Shown: positions 14,141 through 22,790, counted from the stretch's first letter. The stretch is 22,790 nt of DNA from Candidatus Bathyarchaeota archaeon (GCA_026014905.1 JAOZHK010000199.1:1-22790); one strand, 5' to 3'. Translations and numbers: made by a program. The notes: a model not told the origin generated them from the sequence alone.

Positions 14141-14569
14141 GTGAACGACATCCCAAAAATCTCAGTGACAGGAACCACAAGACGCGTTTATCTCTATATC
14201 CTCAGTTCAAGGAATCCAGTCGGAGTACGAGATATATGGCGTGGTCTTGATTTATCAAGTGCAAGTCTCGCTCAATACCACATCAATAAACTGCTTGAGT
14301 TAAAATTAATTGAAATGGCCCCTTTCGGTAAAATTCAAGCAAATTCCCAAACAAAACTTGACGTACTACAAAACTTTCTATTTTTAAGAGGAAAAGTGTT
14401 CCCACGACTCGTAATTTTTGGGGCTTTAAGCATTGGATTACTCATTGTCTATATTCTTTTGTGGCCTCTGACGGTAAACTTTCGCGACGTAATTGTTATC
14501 GCTTTCACTCTTTTCAGTGCCTTAGTGTTGTTTTACGAAGCACATAATCAAAATAAAGGTCTACTGTAA
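14141..14569 (+). CDS. Winged-helix protein with two transmembrane helices
   Basis: A 142-residue protein. Residues 10-70 form a winged helix-turn-helix of the ArsR/MarR-like archaeal type (RRVYLYILSS, VRDIWRGLDLSSASLAQYHINKLLELKLIE). This is followed by two predicted membrane spans, about 88-110 (VIFGALSIGLLIVYILLW) and 115-133 (DVIVIAFTLFSALVLF). Such membrane-tethered DNA-binding proteins are frequent in archaea and are presumed to be regulators; the target is unknown. The start is a GTG at 14141, 36 bases after the PfkB kinase stop, so the two may form an operon. The DNA-binding part would face the cytoplasm if the N-terminus is inside (inference). Confidence 0.75.
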   Translation: MNDIPKISVTGTTRRVYLYILSSRNPVGVRDIWRGLDLSSASLAQYHINKLLELKLIEMAPFGKIQANSQTKLDVLQNFLFLRGKVFPRLVIFGALSIGLLIVYILLWPLTVNFRDVIVIAFTLFSALVLFYEAHNQNKGLL

Positions 14570-14633
14570 ATGCACAACGAAAATAAATTTAGGAGATCAT
14601 GATCAACAAGCCTGAAACGTGCATGCGCATTGA

Positions 14634-14942
14634 TTATATGAGTGTAATCTCGATGTACACGTTATCTGGTACTTTTATTCGCATAATGCGTCGCATACAA
14701 CGCTCGTTTGCGTCTATATCAAGCAATCGTTTATGAATTCGCATCTCAAGGCGGTCCCAAGTAGCATTACCTTGTCCACTAGGAGATTTACGCGTTGTTA
14801 CTTTTAATCGCTTTGTGGGTAAAGGGATGGGCCCTGCAACGCGAACCCCTGTCTTTTCTGCTATCGCTCTAAGCTCTCTCGCTATCTCTTCTACGCGGTC
14901 TTTGTCTGTACTACTCAGGTGTATTCGCGCCTTTTGAACCAT
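14634..14942 (-). CDS. rps10: Small ribosomal subunit protein S10 (uS10)
   Basis: The 102-residue protein has the standard archaeal S10 length and sequence: [20 protein letters not shown] at the start, [22 protein letters not shown] in the middle and [22 protein letters not shown] at the end. It is part of the 30S head and follows EF-1A in the conserved archaeal cluster, as here. The gap from EF-1A is 126 bases, larger than usual, so it may also have its own promoter. The ATG at 14942 has GAGGG about nine bases upstream. Confidence 0.96.
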   Translation of the reverse strand: MVQKARIHLSSTDKDRVEEIARELRAIAEKTGVRVAGPIPLPTKRLKVTTRKSPSGQGNATWDRLEMRIHKRLLDIDANERCMRRIMRIKVPDNVYIEITLI

Positions 14943-15004
14943 AGTTTTCTGCCCTCACGTTTTTTTTGTTTCACACATTGTGATATTGCTATAACAAGTC
15001 TTAA

Positions 15005-15060
15005 TTTGACGTGTTTTTGAGGAGATAAAGAAAATCTAACATAAAAAGGTGTTGAAAAGA
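15005..15060 (-). terminator. T-rich region after EF-1A
   Basis: Read on the minus strand just after the EF-1A stop, this holds CCTTTTTATG, then GATTTTCTTT and further T-rich runs without a GC hairpin, as is common for archaeal termination. It would separate EF-1A from rps10, at least partly. Evidence is composition only. Confidence 0.3.
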
Positions 15061-15068
15061 TGCAGGGC

Positions 15069-16367
15069 TTACACGGCTTCAGTGACTTTTCGGATAACAC
15101 CTGCTGCAACAGTTGTGCCCATATCTCTAACCGCAAAGCGACCCAGCTGAGGAATACTGGAATAAGGCTCTAGAACGATAGGTCGAAGGGGACGGAACCG
15201 CACAAGAGCTGAGTCACCTGTTTTGAGGAAGGCGGGTTTTTCTTCAACAACTTGTCCTGTTCGAGGATCAATTTTCTGAATGAGTTCAGTGAAAGTTGTT
15301 GCCATTGTTACCGTATGAGAATGTAAGACTGGTGTATATCCGGCTGCAATTGCAGTTGGGTGATGGATGACAATAATTTGCCCAATAAATTCTCTAACAA
15401 CTGTGGGCGGATTAGAGACTGGACCTAAGACATCGCCACGATGAATATCGTTCCTTGCAACGCCTTTAACATTAAAGCCGATATTATCTCCAGGGTTTGC
15501 CTGGGGTATCACAACGTGATGAGTTTCGATAGTTCGTACTTCTCCAGTCACGCCTCCAGGCATGATAACAACTTGGTCTCCCGTTTTCATGACTCCTGTC
15601 TCAACACGTCCCACTGGAACGGTTCCAACGCCTGTGATAGTATACACGTCTTGGACTGGTATTCGAAGAGGTTTGTCCACCGGTTTTGCAGGTACTTCAA
15701 ACGCATCAAGTGCTTCGACTAGAGTTGGTCCAGTATACCACGGCATGTTTTTGCTTTTCTCTGCCAAATTATCACCAGTCCAACCAGAGGTGGGGATAAA
15801 TTCAACTTTATTGATATTATAGCCAGTAATCTTCAAAAGATCTTTCGCGGCATCTCGAACGTCTTCATATCGTTCTTGGTTCCATTCTACAGTAGCGTCA
15901 TCCATTTTGTTGACGGCCACGACTATCTGGTTTACGCCCATTGTTTTAGCAAGAAAAGCATGTTCGCGTGTTTGACCTCCAGGACCCATACCAGCTTCGT
16001 ATTCTCCTCGTTTCGCCGAAACAAAGAGAATTGCACCGTCGGCTTGACTAGCTCCTGTAATCATGTTTTTAATAAAGTCTCGGTGACCTGGGGAATCAAT
16101 TACTGTAAAAAAGTGGCTTTTAGTCTCAAACTTCCAGAATGATAAATCGATGGTCAACCCTCGTTCCCGCTCTTCTTTGAATTTATCTAAGACCCAGGCG
16201 AATTTAAATGAAGAGCGACCGAGTTGTTTGGGTTCTTCCTCATATTTTGCTATTGTTCTTTCATCAATGGATTTTGTTGCATAGAAAAGATGCCCGATGG
16301 TGGTACTTTTTCCGTGGTCAACATGACCAATTACCACGAGATTTAAGTGAGGCTTTCCGCTACTCAT
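15069..16367 (-). CDS. tuf: Translation elongation factor EF-1A (aEF1A)
   Basis: The 432-residue GTPase delivers aminoacyl-tRNA to the ribosomal A site. The G1 motif GHVDHGKST (14-22), G3 DSPGHRDFIK (91-100) and G4 NKMD (about 153-156) are intact, followed by the two beta-barrel domains with GRVETGVMK and the closing RFAVRDMGTTVAAGVIRKV. The length and the absence of insertions are standard. In the usual archaeal order S7 would be co-directional and immediately upstream; here S7 is on the other strand, so EF-1A must use its own promoter in the 161-base divergent gap. The ATG at 16367 has only a weak ribosome site. Confidence 0.98.
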   Translation of the reverse strand: MSSGKPHLNLVVIGHVDHGKSTTIGHLFYATKSIDERTIAKYEEEPKQLGRSSFKFAWVLDKFKEERERGLTIDLSFWKFETKSHFFTVIDSPGHRDFIKNMITGASQADGAILFVSAKRGEYEAGMGPGGQTREHAFLAKTMGVNQIVVAVNKMDDATVEWNQERYEDVRDAAKDLLKITGYNINKVEFIPTSGWTGDNLAEKSKNMPWYTGPTLVEALDAFEVPAKPVDKPLRIPVQDVYTITGVGTVPVGRVETGVMKTGDQVVIMPGGVTGEVRTIETHHVVIPQANPGDNIGFNVKGVARNDIHRGDVLGPVSNPPTVVREFIGQIIVIHHPTAIAAGYTPVLHSHTVTMATTFTELIQKIDPRTGQVVEEKPAFLKTGDSALVRFRPLRPIVLEPYSSIPQLGRFAVRDMGTTVAAGVIRKVTEAV

Positions 16368-16528
16368 ACTCGATCAACTTTATAATAACTAAGTAAACTG
16401 AACAGAGTTTAAGTTAAATCATTACGCTAGTATTAAAAAGTTTTGCCCTTGCTATTTTTTATGCTTAAAGATAGACAAAGTTTATATTAGGACCTTTGAG
16501 ATAGAGCAACTATTCAAGGTGCAGCTAT
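16368..16528. promoter_or_regulatory. Divergent promoter region between EF-1A and S7
   Basis: For EF-1A (minus), TTAACTTAAA at about 16408-16417 is a TATA candidate 40-50 bases before the ATG. For S7 (plus), TTTATATT at 16481-16488 lies about 40-48 bases before the TTG, with AAGGTG at 16516-16521 as ribosome site. TTACGCTAGTATTAAAA at 16422-16438 resembles the element at 8181-8197. Confidence 0.5.
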
Positions 16529-17122
16529 TTGGCAGATAAAAATACACGTTCCACCGATCAACCGATCCAGTTATTTGGGAAATGGGGGTTTGATCAGATC
16601 TCCGTACAAGACCAAGGTCTGCAAAAATATATTCAGTTAAAGCCGATATTCTTTCCTCATAGTGGTGGACGACACGAACATCAGAGATTCGAAAAATCGA
16701 AAGTTAGCATTGTCGAACGCCTGATAAATAACATGATGCGTCACGGTCGGAATTGTGGAAAAAAAGCTAAAGCCATTAACATCTTGAAGATGACCTTTGA
16801 AATCATTCATCTAAAAAGTGGACAAAACCCTATCGAAGTACTAGTTCAGGCGGTCGAGGAAGGAGCCCCATGTGAAGACACAACACGAATAGGGTATGGC
16901 GGTATAACATATCACCGAGCCGTCGATATTTCTCCACAACGACGAGTAGACTTAGCATTACGACACCTCGCGGAAGGTGCACGACGTTCGGCATTTGGAA
17001 ATCGAAAAACGATTGAAGAGTGTTTAGCTGATGAACTGTTGTTCGCCGCATCAGGAGACTCTCGGAGCTTCGCTATCCAAAGACGAGATGAAATGGAAAG
17101 AGTAGCCCAAGCTTCCCGTTAG
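16529..17122 (+). CDS. rps7: Small ribosomal subunit protein S7 (uS7), inverted in the cluster
   Basis: The 197-residue archaeal S7 nucleates assembly of the 30S head. Clear family segments are SKVSIVERLINNMMRHGRN, the NPIEVLVQAVEEGAPCEDTT stretch, SPQRRVDLALRHL, AEGARRSAFGNRKTIEE and the terminal SFAIQRRDEMERVAQASR. The TTG at 16529 is supported by AAGGTG seven bases upstream, and the next in-frame ATG would remove conserved sequence. The gene sits in its normal slot between S12 and EF-1A but on the opposite strand: convergent with S12 (44-base gap) and divergent from EF-1A. It therefore cannot be co-transcribed with either and needs its own promoter (TTTATATT, 16481-16488). Confidence 0.96.
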   Translation: MADKNTRSTDQPIQLFGKWGFDQISVQDQGLQKYIQLKPIFFPHSGGRHEHQRFEKSKVSIVERLINNMMRHGRNCGKKAKAINILKMTFEIIHLKSGQNPIEVLVQAVEEGAPCEDTTRIGYGGITYHRAVDISPQRRVDLALRHLAEGARRSAFGNRKTIEECLADELLFAASGDSRSFAIQRRDEMERVAQASR

Positions 17123-17160
17123 GCAAATTGAAAAATAGTAATGATGTGTTCTCAGAACCC

Positions 17161-17173
17161 GCGATTTTATCGC
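17161..17173. other. Small hairpin over the S12 stop between convergent S7 and S12
   Basis: GCGAT-TTT-ATCGC is a perfect five-pair inverted repeat that overlaps the S12 stop codon and lies 38 bases after the S7 stop. It may help end either transcript, but it is short and this role is a guess. Confidence 0.3.
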
Positions 17174-17604
17174 ATAGGCTTTTCCTTTTTCCCCAAAATT
17201 AATGAATTTAAGGAAACACCGTTTACTCCTGTCACGAGAAATCGTACTCCGGGGATATCTCCCATAGACCGTCCACGGCTTCCTCCAATACCGCAGATCA
17301 ATACTTCATCGTGTTCATCCACGTAGTTCAACGCTCCATCGCCTGGTAAAAATGCAGTGACCTGTCGCCCGTTTTTAATTAATTGTATACGAACACATTT
17401 CCGAATGGCACTATTTGGTTGTTTGCTTTCGACACCAACTTTCTCAAGAACAATTCCTCGACCCATAGGTGCTCCTTCAAGAGGGTCGGATTTAATATCT
17501 AATCTAAGTCCTCGACGCTTGAAGTATCGATATTTCCATCGAAAATGTTTTCTCCGTTGTTTTAAGCTTCGAGCCGCGTAAAGGCCTTTAGTTGATTTTC
17601 CCAA
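17167..17604 (-). CDS. rps12: Small ribosomal subunit protein S12 (uS12)
   Basis: The 145-residue archaeal/eukaryotic-type S12 lies at the decoding centre. It has [14 protein letters not shown] near the N-terminus, the conserved [12 protein letters not shown] (61-72), [17 protein letters not shown] and [16 protein letters not shown]. The start is TTG at 17604; GGTGA nine bases upstream is a good ribosome site, and no ATG precedes the conserved [12 protein letters not shown] start. The gene follows the DUF35 gene by 68 bases rather than nusA, its usual neighbour. Confidence 0.97.
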   Translation of the reverse strand: MGKSTKGLYAARSLKQRRKHFRWKYRYFKRRGLRLDIKSDPLEGAPMGRGIVLEKVGVESKQPNSAIRKCVRIQLIKNGRQVTAFLPGDGALNYVDEHDEVLICGIGGSRGRSMGDIPGVRFLVTGVNGVSLNSLILGKKEKPMR

Positions 17605-17672
17605 CGCCTGATTTCACCGGTTTACTGCGTAAATCTTATTCGCTTTATTTATGGCTTTTGTTATCGTGTAGT

Positions 17673-18101
17673 TTATTCAGCTTCAAGGTTATAAGCAGGT
17701 CTAAATTTAAAGCCATAACAGATAATACCATGTTGTCCTTGCTCTCGAATTTTTCGGAAACACATCTCTACGGGCATGCCGATGTACACGGTATCAAGAG
17801 GACAATCTACAATCTGCGATGTTACTTTTGGACCTTCGTTTAATTGGATCACACCAATTAAGTAAGGCGTATACGCTTTGAAACCTTTGGGAGCTACACG
17901 AATGACAGTATACGTGAAGACTTTACCAGCTCCAGAGAAGGTTATTGGAACGGGTTTTCCATCTCGCCGACAATTTGGACAAATTTCTCTTAATGGAAAA
18001 AAGATGTTATTACATGTTTCACATCTAGTTCCAAGAAGGCGATACCGTTCTTTATATCGTCGCCAATGGAATGGAACTCCTCGAATCGAAATTTTAATCA
18101 T
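17673..18101 (-). CDS. DUF35 OB-fold protein, acyl-CoA-binding bridge of the thiolase/HMG-CoA synthase complex
   Basis: The 142-residue protein has an N-terminal helix, a zinc ribbon with CETC (27-30) and CPNC (41-44), and an OB-fold (GKVFTYTVIRVAPKGF, TPYLIGVIQL, MPVEMCFRKI). In the archaeal complex described for Methanothermococcus, the DUF35 protein holds thiolase and HMG-CoA synthase together and binds the CoA moiety, allowing acetoacetyl-CoA channelling. The gene order synthase-thiolase-DUF35 with eight-base overlaps matches that system. Start ATG 18101 follows GGGAGAG closely. Confidence 0.92.
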   Translation of the reverse strand: MIKISIRGVPFHWRRYKERYRLLGTRCETCNNIFFPLREICPNCRRDGKPVPITFSGAGKVFTYTVIRVAPKGFKAYTPYLIGVIQLNEGPKVTSQIVDCPLDTVYIGMPVEMCFRKIREQGQHGIICYGFKFRPAYNLEAE

Positions 18102-19284
18102 CTCTCCCTAGAATTGTGACAACAGCGGTTGCACCTGATCCACCAACGTTATGAGCTAAAGCTACTTCAGCACCTTTCACCTGTCTCTCACGATTGACCT
18201 CACCACGCAGCTGTTTTACCAATTCCACAATTTGTTTAACTCCGGTCGCCCCAACGGGATGCCCTGAGGCTTTAAGACCACCATCAGTATTCACAGGAAG
18301 AGCTCCCCCGACATAGAGCTGCCCATCTGAATATAAAGCACCCGCCTCACCCTTCTTACAAAAACCCAAATCTTCGAGAGCTAGGAGTTCCGCAATAGTA
18401 AAACAATCATGTACCTCGACGAGGTCTATCTCTTTTGGTGAAATATTAGCCGCATTATACGCTTGTTTTGATGCCTCAACAGTTGCATCTAAAGTACAGA
18501 GATCTCTCCGATCAAACAGAGTTAACGTATCCGAAGCTTGTGCACAACTTTTGATAAGTATTGGCGTATCGGTGTATTTCTTCGCTTGTTCGAGAGGGGC
18601 TAAGAGAACGCAGGCCGCACCATCCGAGATGGGACTACAGTCAAGGAGTCTTAATGGATCAGCGATGAGTGGGGATTCAAGAACCTGATCTGTCGTAATG
18701 CGATTTCGAAAATGTGCTAAAGGATTAAAACTCGCATGGTAGTGATTTTTCACTGCTACTTCTGCTAGTTGTTCTCGTGTTAAACCATACTCGAACATAT
18801 ATCGTTGAGCCATTAACGCATAGATCCCCGGAAATGTGGCTCCAATATACGCTTCCCACTCAAAATCCATTGCTCCAGAGAGTACGGAGGTCGCCCATTC
18901 GTTTTGGACGTCTGTCATTTTTTCGATCCCACCAACGGCTACGAGGTCATGTAATCCTGAAGCGATGGCTAGATAACCTTGTCTGAATGCAACACTTCCG
19001 GAAGCACAAGCTGCTTCAACACGAATTGCAGATGTTGGATTTAGCCCAAGGAAGTCAGCAACCAAGGCGGCTACATGTTCTTGTCCCATAAATAAACCTG
19101 CTGACATATTTCCTACGACGACCATTTCAATGTCTTTACCTCGAACCCCCGCGTCTCCCGCTGCTTCAAATCCTGCCTCAATAGTTAACTCACGGAGTCC
19201 TTTACTCCAATGTTCCCCAGAAGCAGTAAGACCAACTCCAACAATCGCGACATCTTGTTTTTTATGGATGAAAGGTTCACTCAT
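18094..19284 (-). CDS. Acetoacetyl-CoA thiolase (archaeal, SCP-x-like)
   Basis: The 396-residue thiolase condenses two acetyl-CoA to acetoacetyl-CoA, the first step of the mevalonate pathway. The nucleophile Cys93 lies in [16 protein letters not shown] (292-295) and GHPVGATG (341-348) carry the catalytic His residues. The C-terminal [12 protein letters not shown] has Gly where bacterial thiolases have the second Cys, which is normal for the archaeal SCP-x-like group. It overlaps HMG-CoA synthase and DUF35 by eight bases on each side, showing a translationally coupled module. A few archaeal relatives act on other acyl-CoAs, but the context argues for the mevalonate role. Confidence 0.93.
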   Translation of the reverse strand: MSEPFIHKKQDVAIVGVGLTASGEHWSKGLRELTIEAGFEAAGDAGVRGKDIEMVVVGNMSAGLFMGQEHVAALVADFLGLNPTSAIRVEAACASGSVAFRQGYLAIASGLHDLVAVGGIEKMTDVQNEWATSVLSGAMDFEWEAYIGATFPGIYALMAQRYMFEYGLTREQLAEVAVKNHYHASFNPLAHFRNRITTDQVLESPLIADPLRLLDCSPISDGAACVLLAPLEQAKKYTDTPILIKSCAQASDTLTLFDRRDLCTLDATVEASKQAYNAANISPKEIDLVEVHDCFTIAELLALEDLGFCKKGEAGALYSDGQLYVGGALPVNTDGGLKASGHPVGATGVKQIVELVKQLRGEVNRERQVKGAEVALAHNVGGSGATAVVTILGRDD

Positions 19285-20329
19285 TTTCGAGACCCCGGAA
19301 GTGATTCAAATATTTGCTGTAAATGGAATATGTGATATAGTGTCGTCTTTGAATGTAGAAACTCACTGAAGGCGCTAATTTCCTTTTTTCTTCGATGTTA
19401 TCTGTAACAATGAAACTGAATGAATCCGATCCTGCCCCTGATCCGTAAGACGTTAATAATATCCGATCGTCCGGTTTCGCCTGATCAAGAACTGCAGCTA
19501 GACCAATGAGGGAGGACCCTGAATACGTGTTACCGATATGCTGAACCACTAGTCCAGGAAGTACTTGTTCTTCTGTAAAGCCTAGAACCCGTGCTGCACG
19601 AAGCGGAAATTTTCCATTCGGTTGATGAAACACCACATAATCGTAATCATTGGGTTTTGTACCAAGGCGTTGCATAATTCCCTGAGTACAGTTCACTACT
19701 TGATTAAAATATCCTGGAACGCCTGTAAAACGTCCTCCATGTCGAGGATATTCCGACCCTTCACGACGCCAGAAATCAGGTACATCCTGTGTAAACGAAT
19801 ACGTTCCTTCTACTTCCGCGAGAATGTGTTTTTGACCAATGATATACGCGGCTGCACCGGCTGCTGCTGTATATTCAAGTGGGTCAGCCGGCATGGATTG
19901 CGCCGTATCTGCACCAATTGCCATTCCATATTGAATGTATCCAGCTTTTACTAAGCCTAAACATGCTTGAATACTCGCGGTTCCGGCTTTACATGCAAAC
20001 TCAAGGTCAGCTGCAGTAAGAATGGGCGTGGCATTGATTGCTTCAGCAACGATTGTTGCTGATGGTTTCACTGCGTATGGATGGGATTCAGATCCGACGT
20101 AAAGCGCTTCAATTTCGCTTGGTGCAATATTCGGAATCTGTTTCAACGCGTTTCGGGCTGCTTCTACGGATAAAGTGACGGTGTCCTCATCTAATGATGG
20201 AACAGATTTTTCTTCTACCATTAATCCAGATTTATATTGGTCTGCGTTATGTCCCCAGACACGAGCGATTTCTTCCGCTTTAATACGTGGCTGAGGAATG
20301 TAAACACCGTATGCTATGATTCCAATCAT
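19277..20329 (-). CDS. Hydroxymethylglutaryl-CoA synthase
   Basis: The 350-residue archaeal HMG-CoA synthase condenses acetoacetyl-CoA with acetyl-CoA to HMG-CoA for isoprenoid lipid synthesis. Catalytic residues are visible: Glu81 in GSESHPY, Cys113 in [10 protein letters not shown] and His235 in [11 protein letters not shown]. The C-terminal [17 protein letters not shown] is typical. The frame is open 35 codons further upstream, but I choose the ATG at 20329 because [16 protein letters not shown] is the conserved start and the upstream part overlaps a strong TATA box. The stop overlaps the thiolase start by eight bases. Confidence 0.95.
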   Translation of the reverse strand: MIGIIAYGVYIPQPRIKAEEIARVWGHNADQYKSGLMVEEKSVPSLDEDTVTLSVEAARNALKQIPNIAPSEIEALYVGSESHPYAVKPSATIVAEAINATPILTAADLEFACKAGTASIQACLGLVKAGYIQYGMAIGADTAQSMPADPLEYTAAAGAAAYIIGQKHILAEVEGTYSFTQDVPDFWRREGSEYPRHGGRFTGVPGYFNQVVNCTQGIMQRLGTKPNDYDYVVFHQPNGKFPLRAARVLGFTEEQVLPGLVVQHIGNTYSGSSLIGLAAVLDQAKPDDRILLTSYGSGAGSDSFSFIVTDNIEEKRKLAPSVSFYIQRRHYITYSIYSKYLNHFRGLENE

Positions 20330-20363
20330 CTGAAACGTCCTTTTCTCCAAGAGTTCTAATGAC

Positions 20364-20374
20364 ATATATAAAAA
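20364..20374 (-). promoter_or_regulatory. Strong TATA box of the HMG-CoA synthase operon
   Basis: TTTTTATATAT on the minus strand is centred about 40 bases before the HMG-CoA synthase ATG. Initiation about 25 bases downstream gives a leader of about 15 bases. It indicates that the mevalonate module is transcribed on its own, not only by read-through from nusA. Confidence 0.6.
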
Positions 20375-20492
20375 TTTAGATCTGACGTATGATTCTACGT
20401 CAAAAGTCGATAGTACTTCATTAATCCCATTCACTTCCAGGTAAAACTTGTAAATGGTACAATAGCTAGATATTGAAATTCCATTAATTTTC

Positions 20493-20930
20493 TTAGCGAA
20501 TCACAACATTATCAATTTGAAAATAACGTTTGGCAAGAAATCTTGTTCTTTCCGCAGTCCTGCCACTCTTGCCAATGGCTATCCCTTTGTCTCTGTTTTC
20601 CACCGTAACCACCGCGACTTTCTTGTTATCAAGACGATCGGTTATTCGAATTTCCTTTATTCGTGCAGGAGCAAACGAGTTTTTAATGAAATCCTCAGGG
20701 TTATCAGCATATTCCACAATTTCAATGTCCTTGCGGACCATGCGCTTTAACAATTTGATGCGCGAGCCATGTTTACCAATAGCAAGACCGGCATCTCCAG
20801 GTTTTACAATGATAATGATTCGATCTCGATCCCTATCGATAATGCAATCGGTTGCTACTGCTCCTGTTACGCTCTCAAAAAGTGCAATGTATCGCATTTC
20901 GTCACTTGTGAATCGTATTTTATGGGACAT
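20493..20930 (-). CDS. nusA: Archaeal NusA-like KH-domain protein
   Basis: This 145-residue archaeal NusA consists of two KH domains only, lacking the N-terminal polymerase-binding and S1 domains of bacterial NusA. The GxxG loops are GKHG (52-55) and GKSG (120-123), each followed by helices that grip single-stranded RNA. It is thought to act in transcription elongation or termination or in rRNA synthesis. It lies 46 bases after rpl30e in the conserved rpoA-rpl30e-nusA order, and the ATG at 20930 begins [19 protein letters not shown] as usual. S12, the normal next gene, is displaced by the mevalonate module. Confidence 0.95.
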   Translation of the reverse strand: MSHKIRFTSDEMRYIALFESVTGAVATDCIIDRDRDRIIIIVKPGDAGLAIGKHGSRIKLLKRMVRKDIEIVEYADNPEDFIKNSFAPARIKEIRITDRLDNKKVAVVTVENRDKGIAIGKSGRTAERTRFLAKRYFQIDNVVIR

Positions 20931-20976
20931 TCAACGTTACCTTTAAAATCTGCTATAAGCAATCTCACATTGTGTA

Positions 20977-21288
20977 TTAAGTCTTTGGATTCTTCAACAT
21001 TTGAACTAACTGGGGATCCGATACACTTCGAATGGTAATTGTTGCGACAGCAAAAGCCTTACCTAAGGCCATCCCAAGCTCAATACCACTACTGGGATAA
21101 TAATGGATAGGAATTTCCGCGGGTACTGCGTAGGATTCGATTTCCTGTTTGATTGCAGACGGGCAATTTGAAGCGAGAATGAACGCCAAAGCTCGTCCAG
21201 TTTTTACCGCACTCACTGCGCTTTTAGCTCCAAGAAGTAGTTTCCCGGATTTGGCTATCGATTTCAAAAGTCGATCAAAGTCTATCAT
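20977..21288 (-). CDS. rpl30e: Large ribosomal subunit protein L30e (eL30)
   Basis: The 103-residue L7Ae/L30e-family protein has the usual KSGKLLLGAKSAVSAVKTGRA start, the LAFILASNCPS segment that contacts kink-turn RNA, and the IELGMALGKAFAVATITI C-terminal portion. It follows rpoA by 14 bases and precedes nusA, exactly the conserved archaeal arrangement, and is almost certainly co-transcribed with RNA polymerase. The ATG at 21288 has GGGAG just upstream. Its length is standard. Confidence 0.95.
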   Translation of the reverse strand: MIDFDRLLKSIAKSGKLLLGAKSAVSAVKTGRALAFILASNCPSAIKQEIESYAVPAEIPIHYYPSSGIELGMALGKAFAVATITIRSVSDPQLVQMLKNPKT

Positions 21289-21302
21289 GTGCTCCCAGCT
21301 CC

Positions 21303-22790
21303 TTATTCAGCTTTATGACCCATATATAACTCGATTAAGCCAGTTCCTATCGGAATGTTCTGTCCAACAATCACTGATTCAGTTGCTCCTTTGAACATGT
21401 CTTTTGTTCCTGTTAATGCAGCGTTAACAAGCGTTGAGACCGTCACTTCAAATGCGGCTTTCGCAATAACGCTTGATTTCTCTCCACTGACTCCATGACG
21501 CCCAATTTGACGTAATTCCCCTGTTTGACACATTATATCTGCAACTAACATGATGTGTCGCATATCCACGTCCAAGCCCTGCTCGATTAACACCTCATCT
21601 GCTTCTTTTATCAGAACATTTCGGGCACCCTCAATGCCCAAAACTTTGGCGACTTCATGAAAATCGTTTGTTGTTATTCTCGAGGGGTCAATACCAGGTA
21701 CTTTGAGTACTTTTGCTAGGTTTGAGCCTTCTGTCGTGATACTCCATTCTTCATTTTCAAATGAAACTAAAGCTCGACGAATTCCTTGTATTCCCTTAAC
21801 TAAAATTGCGGGGGCTTTATCATATGCTCTTTTCAGTCGTTTTGCATCTTTAGGTGTAAAGGAAAGAGATTCACCTTCAAGTTCAACAGAGCACCCAGAT
21901 AGTTTGATCTCTTTGAGGCTTTCCAGAGCTACTCCTCTTGTTTCCATGAGTTGGGGATTGAGATTTGCAACGACGGTAGAACGGATTGGGTCAATAAATA
22001 TTCGAGATGCAACATCATCTAAAGACGTGAAAACAATTTCACTCGCCACGGATAATGCTTTTTCACGATTATTTCGGTGTTCTTCATCCAGGTAAATATT
22101 CATAATTGGTGTTGATGGTTTTCTTCGAGCATCAACAATTTCAATTAATCGAGGAAGCCCTAAAGTAACATTTCGTTCTTTAACTCCAGCATAGTGAAAG
22201 GTTCGTAAAGTCATCTGAGTTCCAGGCTCGCCAATGGATTGAGCGGCAACGATTCCAACGGCTTCTCCAGGTTCGACTAGGGCGCGTCTATAGTTTTCGA
22301 TGACCATAGGTAAGAGAAGTTGTAAGGCTTCATTACTGAGAGAATTATTCATAACCTGGGTTCGTAATTCTTGTGCAAGGGCGGGAGTTAATTCCGCATC
22401 AATGTCTCCTAATCGTTCGGTGAGTTGTTTGCGTGAAAGGGGTTTTCCTTTTTTGGTAATGATTTTTATTCTGTCGATAAGTCGACTGATATTGACAGCT
22501 GCCCCGTGATCGCTTTTTGCTGGGTCGATACCATCTTCTCCATATTCAAATTCTACAATGTTTCCTCGAGAGTCTCGGACAGTTCCGTCGTGTTCAACTC
22601 GGAGAAATTCAAGTGCGTTAATCAATCGTCTCTGCATATAGCCGCTTTGTTGTGTTCGAACTGCAGTATCAACAAGACCCTCCCGACCACCCATAGCATG
22701 GAAGAAGAATTCAATGGGGTTTAATCCATCTCGATAACTTGCCTCGACAAATCCTCGGGCTTCTGGGCTAGGATCTTTAGGTTTGAAGTG
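21303..22790 (-). CDS. rpoA: DNA-directed RNA polymerase subunit A, unsplit A'/A'' (partial)
   Basis: The frame is open to the window edge, so only the last 495 residues are seen. From the edge it reads [21 protein letters not shown] and [20 protein letters not shown] (the trigger-loop region near the end of archaeal A'), then [16 protein letters not shown], where A' normally stops. It continues without interruption into [20 protein letters not shown] and [11 protein letters not shown], which belong to A''. In most archaea these are two genes (rpoA1, rpoA2); here they are one. The ATG at 22694 is an internal Met, not a start. There is no intein at the usual A'' sites. The last third shows the normal jaw and C-terminal region ending in [14 protein letters not shown]. 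Confidence 0.94.
   Translation of the reverse strand, partial: HFKPKDPSPEARGFVEASYRDGLNPIEFFFHAMGGREGLVDTAVRTQQSGYMQRRLINALEFLRVEHDGTVRDSRGNIVEFEYGEDGIDPAKSDHGAAVNISRLIDRIKIITKKGKPLSRKQLTERLGDIDAELTPALAQELRTQVMNNSLSNEALQLLLPMVIENYRRALVEPGEAVGIVAAQSIGEPGTQMTLRTFHYAGVKERNVTLGLPRLIEIVDARRKPSTPIMNIYLDEEHRNNREKALSVASEIVFTSLDDVASRIFIDPIRSTVVANLNPQLMETRGVALESLKEIKLSGCSVELEGESLSFTPKDAKRLKRAYDKAPAILVKGIQGIRRALVSFENEEWSITTEGSNLAKVLKVPGIDPSRITTNDFHEVAKVLGIEGARNVLIKEADEVLIEQGLDVDMRHIMLVADIMCQTGELRQIGRHGVSGEKSSVIAKAAFEVTVSTLVNAALTGTKDMFKGATESVIVGQNIPIGTGLIELYMGHKAE

Noticed and set aside
15441..16396. Several plus-strand open frames opposite EF-1A
   Set aside because: They are antisense to a perfectly conserved EF-1A frame and show no protein-like features of their own.
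20330..20434. 35-codon N-terminal extension of HMG-CoA synthase
   Set aside because: It overlaps a strong TATA box and lies before the conserved [16 protein letters not shown] start.
1..22790. CRISPR arrays, insertion sequences, rRNA genes and further tRNAs
   Set aside because: No regularly spaced repeats, transposase-like frames, rRNA segments or second T-loop/acceptor pattern were found by eye on either strand.

Overview
The window comes from an archaeon. The information-processing genes are archaeal: RNA polymerase subunit A, L30e, NusA-like KH protein, S12, S7, EF-1A and S10. There are also an archaeal mevalonate-entry gene triad, a CdvB/ESCRT-III cell-division protein, a DUF655 protein, an aKMT-type lysine methyltransferase and a geranylgeranyl-reductase-family flavoprotein. 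Base composition looks AT-leaning, genes are closely packed, and TTG starts are common (S7, S12, nadC, the reductase and the broken DUF1593 gene). A CdvB-type ESCRT-III protein together with an RNA polymerase A subunit that continues across the usual A'/A'' break points to the TACK side of the archaea (Thaumarchaeota/Aigarchaeota/Bathyarchaeota-like). An Asgard relative is not excluded. This placement is inference, not a search result.

Layout. 1-407: tail of a medium-chain alcohol dehydrogenase. 519-1130: CdvB/Snf7 protein. 1388-3580: the least tidy part, with a small NIPSNAP/Dabb-like hypothetical, a DUF1593 (Sde182-type nucleoside-hydrolase-like) gene broken into three frames, tRNA-Val(CAC), and several alternating CG tracts. 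3863-6942 (+): lysine methyltransferase, geranylgeranyl-reductase-like flavoprotein, DUF5752 protein and TrmJ-type tRNA methyltransferase. 6939-8102 (-): a DRG/OBG-like TGS GTPase with eroded G motifs. 8220-11526 (+): a SelA-like PLP enzyme, a DUF6282 protein and quinolinate phosphoribosyltransferase (nadC). These face aspartate dehydrogenase (nadX, -), so two enzymes of the aspartate-to-NAD route lie tail to tail. 12441-14569: DUF655 protein (-), PfkB sugar/nucleoside kinase (+) and a membrane-anchored winged-helix protein (+).

14634-22790 is the classic archaeal RNAP/translation cluster (rpoA - rpl30e - nusA - rps12 - rps7 - EF-1A - rps10), read mostly on the minus strand, with two departures. 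The HMG-CoA synthase / acetoacetyl-CoA thiolase / DUF35 module sits between nusA and rps12 and has its own strong TATA box. The S7 gene keeps its usual slot but is flipped to the plus strand, making it convergent with S12 and divergent from EF-1A.

The best candidates for something new are: the family of TTACG(CG)nCTA-like intergenic tracts and their coincidence with frame breaks in the DUF1593 gene; the single-gene inversion of rps7; the SelA-like/DUF6282 pair of unknown pathway; and the TGS GTPase lacking a normal G3 motif. I found no CRISPR array, insertion sequence, rRNA or clear phage gene.
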